From assembly GCF_032925565.1 (NCBI RefSeq), contig NZ_CP136708.1:248001-312000 (forward strand): DNA of 64,000 nucleotides, written 5' to 3'. This DNA comes from Alteromonas sp. CI.11.F.A3. GTDB lineage: Bacteria > Pseudomonadota > Gammaproteobacteria > Enterobacterales > Alteromonadaceae. Made by a program: the position numbers and the translations under genes. Below, piece by piece: positions 57,096-64,000 of the stretch (position 1 is the first letter of the stretch; every line of letters starts with the position of its first letter). The notes under the pieces were generated by a model. The model was not told where the DNA came from and made no database searches. It saw nothing but the letters and a program-made list of their open reading frames with translations.

Positions 57096-58086
57096 GGCCG
57101 TGATGCCTAGAACCAGAAACTCTCAAATCAGCTTGTCAGAAACCCCCTACTATCACTGCGTATCACGCTGTGTACGCCGTGCTTTCTTATGCGGTGAAGA
57201 TAAGCTTACAAGCCAAAGTTATGAGCATCGTCGCCAGTGGGTTGAAGATAGAATTCACTACCTTACTGAAGTATTTTCCATTGATGTATGTGCCTATGCA
57301 GTAATGAGCAATCATACGCATTTAGTACTACACGTTGATTTAGAAAAGATAAAAACAATGACCTCTGAGGAAGTGGTTACCAGGTGGCATAAAGTGTTTA
57401 ACGGCACGCTGTTAACACGCCAGTATCTGGTTGAGGAAAGCCGAGAGCGCATGCGAGAAGCACAACTAAAAACCATTGAGGCAACGATAGCGGTATGGAG
57501 AAAGCGCTTATGTGATATTAGCTGGTTTATGCGTTGCTTGAATGAATACATAGCACGGCAAGCAAATAAAGAAGACCAATGTACAGGTCGATTTTGGGAA
57601 GGGCGATTTAAATCACAAGCGCTACTTGATGAAGCAGCATTAATGGCGTGCATGACTTATGTTGATTTAAACCCTGTAAGAGCAAAGATGGCAAATACAC
57701 CTGAACACGCTAAGCATACCAGTATCCAATACCGACTCAATGCTGCAAAACGCAAGGTAGCACCTAAGTACCTTATGCCGTTTGTAGGTAACCCAAGAAA
57801 GAATATGCCAAAAGGATTGCCATTCTCGTTGATGGATTATGTTCAGTTAGTCGATTTAACTGGTAGGCAAGTGCGAAAAGATAAAAGAGGAGCGATAGCA
57901 GATACCGAACCGCCTGTTATAGCTCGCTTAGGGTTAACCGCAGAGCATTGGTTTGAACTTGCAACAACGTTCGAATATTGTTTTTCAAGCGCCGCTGGAA
58001 AGCTGGAATATCTTGAAAACTATTGCAAAAGCCAATGTATGCAGCGGGTTTCTAGCCGAGCAATTGCTATTAGGTTGTTTGCTTAG
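57091..58086 (+). CDS. RAYT, REP-associated tyrosine transposase, copy 3 (intact)
   Basis: 331 residues, nearly identical to copy 2 (visible differences: MPRTRN for MPRARN, and SSRAIAIRLFA for SSRANAIRLFT at the end). Keeps SNHTHLVLH and MTYVDLNPVRAKM. DNA similarity to copy 2 stops within a few bases of the stop codon, so the mobile unit appears to run from the leader head to the end of the gene. Confidence 0.92.
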   Translation: MVAVMPRTRNSQISLSETPYYHCVSRCVRRAFLCGEDKLTSQSYEHRRQWVEDRIHYLTEVFSIDVCAYAVMSNHTHLVLHVDLEKIKTMTSEEVVTRWHKVFNGTLLTRQYLVEESRERMREAQLKTIEATIAVWRKRLCDISWFMRCLNEYIARQANKEDQCTGRFWEGRFKSQALLDEAALMACMTYVDLNPVRAKMANTPEHAKHTSIQYRLNAAKRKVAPKYLMPFVGNPRKNMPKGLPFSLMDYVQLVDLTGRQVRKDKRGAIADTEPPVIARLGLTAEHWFELATTFEYCFSSAAGKLEYLENYCKSQCMQRVSSRAIAIRLFA

Positions 58087-58230
58087 GGTTTAGTTGTTGA
58101 TTAAAAGAGATTATTGGTGAATGAAATTTGACCAGGTGACAGCGTTTAGCATACATTATTGTTATACAATTTCTGGAAGCTTGTAGTAAATGGAATTTAG
58201 CCAATCTTACGTTGAAAGTGCGTTGAACTC

Positions 58231-59757
58231 ATGAGCAGAGTAACGCTTAGAAAAGTATTTGGAAATGAAATGGCTCAAGAAGACCCCAATTTTCTTGAGT
58301 ACGCGTTAATAAGAAATGAGTATCTAACGCCACTATCAGATACAGACTCAAAGGTAATTATTTTAAATGCCGCAAGAGGTTCTGGTAAAAGTGGTTTACT
58401 CATTTCCTTGTCAGAAAATCTTAAGAAGCAGAAAGATACAATAGTAATAAACCAAGACTACAGAGACATGACGTTCCCTAGGGGTGAGCTGTCTGTCAAT
58501 GAAGCAATAAACTATTGGAAAAATATAATTCTATCGAAAATAGTATCTCATATTGGCCAATGCAAAGGTTGGGCAATATTGGATGATGATATTACTGCTG
58601 TAGAGTTAGCTGAAAGTTTAGGTGTGAAAAACAAGAACCTACTTACTACTATTCTTGATAGACTTAAATTTAAAGGTAGCCCCGTAGAAAAATGTGATTT
58701 TGACGGTAATATACCTATTGAAAAAATGTCTAGGATTGTCGCTACTTCTGAAAATAGATATTGGCTGCTCTTAGATGAGATGGATGATATTTATGATAAT
58801 GGTGATGAGATAAATTTGTTGATCGGATTATTGCAGGCAGTGGCTTATTTAGCTGTAAGGTTAGAAAATGTTTGGATCCGCGTAACAATTCGCCCCCATA
58901 TTTTGACCAGTCTTCGAGTTTCGAATGGAACGATTCAGAAGTTAAACGAGCACGAATTATCATTGTCGTGGAGCAAAGAGCAGCTAATAGAAGTTATAGC
59001 AAAAAGGCTAGATTTCTATCAGAAGAAATGTTCCTCAGAAAACCAGTTTCCACTAGATTTAGCCATGGTGGATGCAAATAAACAAAAAGAAAGTGAGAAA
59101 ACACGTTTAATATCAAATTATTTCGAAGACTTTGATATGAGCTTTTCTGAGCAATCGGCGTCTGGGTATCGGGCATTTGCTACTTTATGTTTTTACCGCC
59201 CCAGGTGGTTAATAGAGTTTTGTAAAGAAGTAAGAAAGATTACCTCTGAGGGGAATAAAAGTAACTTGTACCACTATAAAAGGGCATTTGTTCCTTTTGG
59301 GAATAGACGTATTCAATTCATTTCGGGTGAATTTAATAAGACAATCCCTTATATAGAGGCGGCCATGAATGCTTTGATTGCCGTTGGTGTTTCAGGTTTC
59401 GGAAAATCCAAAAAACTTAGGTCTGTTATAATTAATCAAATTATTAAAACTAACATTGTTGAAGCACCGGAAAATGCACATCAAAGAGTTGCGTTGGAAA
59501 TTGCGAAAAATATGTACAGAACCGAATTTTTAAGAGGAAAGTCGAAAATATCTGGTGCAGGGGGCTATCACCGCTTTTACTACTTTGTAGATAGGCCTGA
59601 CTTATTGAGCTCTTGGCAACAAGAGGCGGATATTCTCTGGGAAATACATCCTACATTTCAGCGAGCTTTCAATTTGATTGATAGTCAAACGTATAAAGTT
59701 TCTGAAGACGTCAAACTAGTAGGTAAGAAAATTCAGGGCGAAGAAGGTACGTTTTAA
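58231..59757 (+). CDS. Large P-loop ATPase, Sll1717-like family
   Basis: 508 residues. Walker A VIILNAARGSGKSGLL near residues 43-58; Walker B-like WLLLDEMDDIYD near 178-189; IRVTIRPHILTSLRV (sensor-like Arg region) and SWSKEQLIEVIAKRL; later YRPRWLIEFCKEVRK. This layout resembles the P-loop ATPases named after Sll1717, often found in mobile and defence-rich regions. No fused nuclease or membrane domain is visible, though the C-terminal 130 residues may hold a winged helix. Cargo between RAYT copy 3 and secreted array member 5. A defence role is only a suggestion. Confidence 0.7.
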   Translation: MSRVTLRKVFGNEMAQEDPNFLEYALIRNEYLTPLSDTDSKVIILNAARGSGKSGLLISLSENLKKQKDTIVINQDYRDMTFPRGELSVNEAINYWKNIILSKIVSHIGQCKGWAILDDDITAVELAESLGVKNKNLLTTILDRLKFKGSPVEKCDFDGNIPIEKMSRIVATSENRYWLLLDEMDDIYDNGDEINLLIGLLQAVAYLAVRLENVWIRVTIRPHILTSLRVSNGTIQKLNEHELSLSWSKEQLIEVIAKRLDFYQKKCSSENQFPLDLAMVDANKQKESEKTRLISNYFEDFDMSFSEQSASGYRAFATLCFYRPRWLIEFCKEVRKITSEGNKSNLYHYKRAFVPFGNRRIQFISGEFNKTIPYIEAAMNALIAVGVSGFGKSKKLRSVIINQIIKTNIVEAPENAHQRVALEIAKNMYRTEFLRGKSKISGAGGYHRFYYFVDRPDLLSSWQQEADILWEIHPTFQRAFNLIDSQTYKVSEDVKLVGKKIQGEEGTF

Positions 59758-59877
59758 TAGCCTAGTAGAATCAAGTCAAATGGGTCTTGCTTTTACCTTA
59801 AATAATGAATAAAAATATGTGCTTTTATTCGCTTTTATTAAATTAATATTACGGAATAAATATAAAAAGGAATTAAC

Positions 59878-60201
59878 ATGAAAAAGATTCTATTGTTGGC
59901 AGGCCTTATCTTTCTTATCTTTCCACTTAAAGGTATGGCTGCTTGGTCTGGTAAGTATTCTATAAAGTCAGTTAAAGCGACAAGCGGGGGCGTGGAAGTC
60001 GTTCTTTCTGGGTTTACCAATAATAGCACAGAGGTCGTTTGTACCCATAACTCATTTGTTATTGGCAATAGTAATTCAAATTACCAAGTTAAAACGTCAT
60101 TCGTATTGTCTGCATATATGGCGAAAGAGCCAATTAATATAAGTTACTACAGTTGTCGTTCAAACGGTCAAATCGAAGCTGGTTCTATATTGTTTCAGTA
60201 A
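59878..60201 (+). CDS. Small secreted two-Cys protein, array member 5
   Basis: 107 residues with AAGGA before ATG. Signal MKKILLLAGLIFLIFPLKGM. Mature part: YSIKSVKATSGGVEVVLSG, first Cys VVCTHNSFVIG, helix TSFVLSAYMAKEPINISYY, second Cys SCRSNG, final strand AGSILFQ. A clear example of the array consensus; probably folds in the periplasm with one disulfide. Confidence 0.75.
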   Translation: MKKILLLAGLIFLIFPLKGMAAWSGKYSIKSVKATSGGVEVVLSGFTNNSTEVVCTHNSFVIGNSNSNYQVKTSFVLSAYMAKEPINISYYSCRSNGQIEAGSILFQ

Positions 60202-60485
60202 ATTGCATGCGCTAGATTTGTTAGTGATTTTAAGTGGATTATCATATAGAAACTTAGTATTCGCATATCTGAACTAGTATCTGAGCACACAGGCAGGTGA
60301 ACCAGATAAGGCAGCATCGGATGCATCCAAAATCCTGCCAATCCAGCCCTATATCAAACAATAATCGATATTGAAACGTTGGTTGGAAGTAGTTTGTAAC
60401 TATAGCGTAAGATTTTGCTTAAGGCTTCATAGAGTGGTAGCAATTAACTAAGGAAGCTCAGCCACTCAATAATAAGGTTCCGGGA
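60202..60485. other. Gap without recognisable gene
   Basis: About 280 AT-rich bases. No open frame with good composition, no repeat unit head and no hairpin of note were seen. Confidence 0.4.
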
Positions 60486-60817
60486 CTAATATATTGTTAT
60501 GTCCTTTGCGCTCGCAGTATCTCGCCAAGGTGAATCACTACATTCTACGTATCTAGCTACAATTTTTCTTTTAGAAAGCATAGCAGCTGTTGTAATAGCA
60601 GTTACTTCGTCAATGTTAGGTATGCTAGTTGGTATCTTGATTAAGTCGCCATTACAACCGTTCTTTTTTCCTTTAAAGTAACGACAAGTGCCCAGTTGGT
60701 TGTGCGTATGCTTGAAATTTCACTTTGTTGACTATCTATAGAATAAGCAAGTGGCGTAACCAAAGTGCCAATTAAAGCTATTAATAGAGCTCGCTTTATC
60801 CTCATAGTATTTTCCAT
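60486..60817 (-). pseudogene. Small secreted protein, array member 6, frameshifted
   Basis: On the minus strand: signal MRIKRALLIALIGTLVTPLA, then SEISSIRTTNWALVVTLKEK. At an A6 run near 60656-60662 the frame must shift by -1 to continue KNGCNGDLIKIPTS, helix AITTAAMLSKRKIVARY, Cys VECSDS and last strand AKDITIY before a stop at 60486. Both halves match the array consensus, so this is one gene broken by a single-base length change. It is the only member on the minus strand. Confidence 0.75.
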
Positions 60818-61589
60818 AATGGTTTGTTTCCATAAAAATGTAATATAAGACAATAATAGCTCCTCGTTTAGAGAACTATTATCGTACAGATATTATTCCA
60901 AAAATAGGTAATAGGTTTGGAAGTCTACATGTATCACTTTAGATATTTGTATTGATTTTATTGATACTATATATTGTTAGTGAAGATGGGTTTTATTCAA
61001 ACATACTTAAGAATATTTTTGGGGAACCATTTTTGTATGTTTTTTAATTTTATTGTAGGAAAGAAATTGGAAAGAAATTAATAGGACACCCATCATAACT
61101 GGCCCAAGGTTCAATTACGTGGTTGGTATTAGTGAGATTCGAGTAAAATCTAACGTAATCTTTCCCGTTAGTGTCTCCCTGACATATTTACTTTCACGTG
61201 GTCTGCCCTACTCTCAGCTCCGACACAAAAAAGGCAGCTCCGCAATGAAAGTATCTAACATCCATTTATTCTTATTAATCCCTTGGCCTCATATTGAGCT
61301 CAATTGAAGCCACCACTATGTTGTTGCAAATATTGAAATTTACGTTTGAACTCACGCCAAAAATATAATATGTTTAATTGATATGCAAGTACCTTATTTT
61401 GAAAATAGAGCAATCAAAATAAGATTCACAGATTTAAGTTAACGTTAAGGAAATTCCTAAGTGCGTACAGCTTGAATCTAAGTTGCTTTAACACTAATCA
61501 TAGTAAAAGGTTAAATAGTACAAGTCGCTCGTACTAAACCTCTTTCAGCGAGAATAAACAATTAAAACGAGTGTCCACTTTAGTGGGAG
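60818..61589. other. Long gap with one truncated unit A copy
   Basis: No gene seen. An 11-base tandem duplication (GGAAAGAAATT, 61058-61079) leads into a unit A head at 61080, which is cut after GTGGTTGGT (about 61127). The following 190 bases are of different character with one weak frame (61119-61307) that starts inside the repeat; I do not accept it as a gene. The remainder is AT-rich and featureless. Confidence 0.5.
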
Positions 61590-61843
61590 ATCTCTTATGT
61601 CTATGCCGCAGGGTCTGGCACCGGAGACCAATTAATTAACGCTATTGAAATAGACTCTTTCAATTATCTACGAATTTACCTAGTTAGTGAAAATCATAGT
61701 TCAACGACCACTTTTTAAGTATCGCTCTAACAGTTCATTCAACTGGCAAGAAAGTGTATATGTGGTTAGATAACGCTCAGTGCGTGACTGAAGGCTCAAA
61801 AAATTATCCTAAACCGAGGACGATAATATTAAGAAATTACTAG
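61590..61843 (+). pseudogene. Small secreted protein, array member 7, degraded
   Basis: The mature part is readable as AGSGTGDQLINAIEIDSF plus NYLRIYLVSENHSS, then, after a frame change at a T5 run (61711-61716), LSIALTVHSTGKKVYMWLDN, AQCVTEGSKNYPKPRT and IILRNY, stop at 61841. The second half aligns well with array member 8 (SIALTLLVSGKRTGYF). The signal peptide is lost to stops and shifts. Confidence 0.65.
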
Positions 61844-61888
61844 TAGCTAAACGCAATACGAAACATTCTTTTTTATAAAGGCTATCCT

Positions 61889-62203
61889 GTGAAAATTTTA
61901 AAACCATTAATTATACCAATGCTCCTGATAACTTCGCCGTCCTCGTTTGCAGGAAATAATGACTTGGTCAAAGAAGTTTATTCCTGCGGAGACGATGTAA
62001 TTATTACTATGAAGGATGCTGGCAAAGTCGTAATAATTCAAAGCCAGGTTGGACAAGTTAGAACTGACCGTATGACGAGCATTGCACTGACATTACTCGT
62101 TAGTGGAAAAAGAACTGGATATTTTAATGCTGGAACTCCTGTGAATAGGTGTGGTGTGACAGGTTTGGTTCCAATCACAGTACTTTCTATAAAAGCTGAT
62201 TAG
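61889..62203 (+). CDS. Small secreted two-Cys protein, array member 8
   Basis: 104 residues, GTG start with AAAGG 8 bases upstream. Signal MKILKPLIIPMLLITSPSSF (cleavage near FAG). Mature part: NDLVKEVYSCGDDVIITMKD, helix MTSIALTLLVSGKRTGYF, second Cys VNRCGVTGLVP, last strand TVLSIKAD. The first Cys lies earlier than in other members. Its nearest relative is the broken member 7 immediately upstream, suggesting a local tandem duplication. Confidence 0.7.
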   Translation: MKILKPLIIPMLLITSPSSFAGNNDLVKEVYSCGDDVIITMKDAGKVVIIQSQVGQVRTDRMTSIALTLLVSGKRTGYFNAGTPVNRCGVTGLVPITVLSIKAD

Positions 62204-62228
62204 CCCTAATTTAATTGAAGAGTCTAGT

Positions 62229-62552
62229 ATGAAAATTCTATTAATAATCTCGGGATTATTTATATCTTAAGCCAACGCTGCTGGAGTGTCTCAATTTCTA
62301 AATGTTGCCCAAGTTCGTGTTGACAAAAGTGGCTAGGGGTACGTGAAGTTTAGCAGTCCATTAAGTAGTAGTCCTGCCTCATGCGGTAGTCCACACCCAA
62401 AACCATTTGGCATTTTCCCTGGAGGTCAAGCTATTATGAGTCTAGCGTTGTCTGCACATGCAACTCATAAAAAGGTTTTTGCCAAAGGAATAGGGACATG
62501 TCCTGAATATGGATCTGTTAAGAGTTGGGATTGGTGCTTTATGAGTAATTAA
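62229..62552 (+). pseudogene. Small secreted protein, array member 9, two in-frame stops
   Basis: A full-length copy in one frame: MKILLIISGLFIS, stop TAA (62268-62270), ANAAGVSQFLNVAQVRVDKSG, stop TAG (62334-62336), then GYVKFSSPLSSSPASCGSPH, FPGGQAIMSLALSAHATHKK, VFAKGIGTCPEYGSVKSW to the final stop. It aligns along its whole length with member 11, including PGGQAI and GTC. Two single-base nonsense changes explain the loss. Confidence 0.8.
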
Positions 62553-62663
62553 ATCGTCTTTTTAAGTCACGTTAATCATTATTAACGTTAACTGTTATCT
62601 TAAAATTAAATTTTCGAACACTTGTGATGAACAATAAAAATTCAAACGAAAATTTGTTCAGTA

Positions 62664-62899
62664 AAGTTTGGTCGATTCAAAGATCAAGTGAGCATTTACT
62701 TCAACGATGGTAAGGGCGGGATTTGAAATAAGTTCCACACCACACAACAAATGAAGGCCTAGATAGGTTATTTAGTGCAGCAATTTCGTATAAATTAGCC
62801 AATGAAAGAGTGACGGTACATTATCTAAATTTAGCGTCAAGTAGCGATATTTCTGTAACTGCAACCGATGCTACTGTCACAACAATGTGGTTGAACTAA
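62664..62899 (+). pseudogene. Small secreted protein, array member 10, degraded
   Basis: Readable in pieces: VKFGRFKDQVSIYFNDGKGG, then after frame changes NEGLDRLFSAAISYKLANER and VTVHYLNLASSSDISVTATD, ending TTMWLN before TAA at 62897. The helix (SAAISYKLANERVTVHY) follows the array consensus; signal and first Cys are not recognisable. Limits approximate. Confidence 0.55.
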
Positions 62900-62924
62900 A
62901 CATTAAGTAAGGAAAACTGAACTT

Positions 62925-63254
62925 ATGAGAAATTTATTTATATTGCTTTTATTGGTGGTATCTCCGTACGCTTTGGCAGGAAAAGCTAATACATTCAAAG
63001 TTGATCAAGTGAGGGTAGATAGAAATGGTAAAGGCTACGTTCAATTTGTTAATAACCTAGTTGAAACAAGTCCTTCATGCTCAACACACCCCAAACATTT
63101 GGCTTTTGATGTAAATGCCCCAGGGGGGCAAGCAATCTTTTCTTTAGCGTTAGCGGCTAAAGCATCAAACAAAAAAATATGGGCTGTGGGTACTGGCACA
63201 TGTGATGTGTATGGTGTAGTAGAGTCTTGGTCTTGGGGAGTTATCAAAGATTAA
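62925..63254 (+). CDS. Small secreted two-Cys protein, array member 11
   Basis: 109 residues with AAGGAAAA before ATG. Signal MRNLFILLLLVVSPYALA. Mature part: FKVDQVRVDRNGKGYVQFVN, first Cys SPSCSTHPKHLAF, PGGQAIFSLALAAKASNKK, second Cys GTGTCDVYG, last strand VVESWSWGVIKD. Its near twin (member 9) is broken 400 bases upstream. Followed by a terminator identical to that of pckA. Confidence 0.75.
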   Translation: MRNLFILLLLVVSPYALAGKANTFKVDQVRVDRNGKGYVQFVNNLVETSPSCSTHPKHLAFDVNAPGGQAIFSLALAAKASNKKIWAVGTGTCDVYGVVESWSWGVIKD

Positions 63255-63265
63255 ATCAAAGAATA

Positions 63266-63298
63266 TTTTGCCCGCGCTTAGCCGCGGGCTTTTTTCGT
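63266..63298 (+). terminator. Terminator identical to the pckA terminator
   Basis: Same 33 bases as 39859-39891 (GCCCGCG...CGCGGGCTTTTTT). Ends array member 11 and marks the right border region of the island. Confidence 0.8.
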
Positions 63299-63491
63299 CT
63301 CCTATCTTGCACGACTTATACTAAAGGCGTACTGTAGCGTCCTTGGTAGTCAATAACGTTTTCACGTTAAAAATGTGCTCCAAACAAAAAAATCAAAAAA
63401 CGTTGTAGTAAGTCTCTTAACTACAAATCATGCCCTGCTACACCAAAATATTGCACTATTTCGTTTAGAACCCTGTTTGTAAAGGAGCATG

Positions 63492-64000
63492 GATGAGCCG
63501 TCGTCCTATTACTGTTGTTATATTTTCCGGTTTTTTCTTACTGGGTATGTTGTTTATATTATGGGGTATTTTACTTCCAGATATTGCTGCCGATCTACGT
63601 ATGTCAGAGTTGGTAAGTGGTTTGTTCTTCTCGCTTTTCTCATTGGGTATGATGGTGGGCGCCGTAGTAGGCGGAAAGTACGTAAGTCGCTTTGATTACA
63701 TGCCATTGTTAGCATCGCTGCTAGGTATAAACGCTGTTTTACTGCTGATCATATCGTCACTGCAAGGGTGGCAATGGGTATTGGTGGTGGCCGTAGTGAT
63801 AGGCATAGTCAGTTCCACAATTTTTACTATTGGGCATACCCTAATTGCACGCCTGTACGAAGAAAAGCGCTTTACCATGATGGGGCTGATGGACTTTATG
63901 TTCAGCTTGGGGACCTTTGCCGCTTCGTTTTTTGTAACCTTGCTTTATCTTCAGGAAGAAAATTGGCGTAGGCCTATTCAGGTGCTCGCATTATTTATGC
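63492..64000 (+). CDS. MFS transporter, TsgA-like, N-terminal part
   Basis: About 169 residues before the window ends; the gene runs off the right edge. ATG 63492 follows AAGGAG at 5 bases (an ATG at 63488 is in another frame). At least five hydrophobic helices are visible. The segment VVIGIVSSTIFTIGHTLIAR followed by LYEEKRFTMMGLMDFMFS aligns with the equivalent region of TsgA. Substrate unknown. It is core-like in composition and marks the right side of the island. Confidence 0.8.

Noticed and set aside
60656..60662. Programmed -1 frameshift site in array member 6
   Set aside because: The A6-G run is not in the register of a canonical X XXY YYZ slippery heptamer relative to the upstream frame, and no downstream structure is evident; a simple indel is more likely.
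60499..60681. 60-residue plus-strand hydrophobic frame
   Set aside because: It lies antisense to the frameshifted array member 6, whose two halves match the family far better.
61119..61307. 62-residue frame after the truncated leader repeat
   Set aside because: Starts inside the repeat, has no ribosome site, and its composition is not protein-like.
39892..63265. tRNA-targeted genomic island with att sites
   Set aside because: No tRNA gene, integrase or flanking att-type direct repeat at a tRNA end was seen; the repeated pckA terminator is better explained by spacer duplication.

Overview
The window looks like a chromosomal segment of a marine gammaproteobacterium of the Alteromonas group. 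The evidence is gene content and order: bioH; tex and greB; an fkpA/slyX/yheV/yheS/yheT/yheU block; opgGH; cysQ-nudE-yrfG; a complete twelve-gene gspC-N type II secretion operon next to hslR-hslO; and pckA. This assignment rests on recognised protein families and synteny, not on a database search.

Layout. 1-2.0 kb: end of bioH, then a two-gene unit with a HEQAH-type putative metalloprotease. 2.1-5.2 kb: tex and greB on the minus strand. 5.3-13.7 kb: a small membrane protein, an FKBP lipoprotein, a WD40-like lipoprotein, slyX, a DUF748-type protein, yheV, and the run yheS / TIGR02444 protein / yheT / yheU. 13.8-18.7 kb: a small outer-membrane barrel protein, then opgG-opgH (osmoregulated periplasmic glucan synthesis). 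18.8-25.0 kb: yceI-like protein, cysQ, nudE, yrfG, yjjX, a semialdehyde dehydrogenase and a secreted metallo-beta-lactamase-fold hydrolase. 25.1-36.5 kb: gspC to gspN on the minus strand. 36.6-39.8 kb: hslR, hslO, pckA.

From about 39.9 to 63.4 kb there is an accessory island between pckA and an MFS transporter (TsgA-like, runs off the right end). It is visibly more AT-rich and contains: (i) a 2328-residue SpvB/RHS polymorphic toxin with a histidine-rich C-terminal toxin domain and a following candidate immunity gene; (ii) three large REP-associated tyrosine transposase (RAYT) copies, two intact and nearly identical, plus more than a dozen partial copies of their leader repeat; (iii) remnants of a TrwABC-like conjugative mobilisation module, cut apart by the RAYT/repeat insertions; (iv) a HigB/HigA-type toxin-antitoxin pair; (v) a large P-loop ATPase; (vi) an array of about eleven divergent, small, secreted, cysteine-containing proteins of one apparent family, seven intact and four broken.

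The least explained features are the small secreted-protein array and the repeat family. The repeat copies share a fixed head (core GGACACCCACC), have ragged truncated tails, sit after an A-rich CTAA/TTAA-like target, and at six loci are preceded by a tandem duplication of the immediately adjacent host sequence. Pieces of the pckA downstream region recur inside the island and at its right end, suggesting growth by repeated insertion and duplication at one hotspot.
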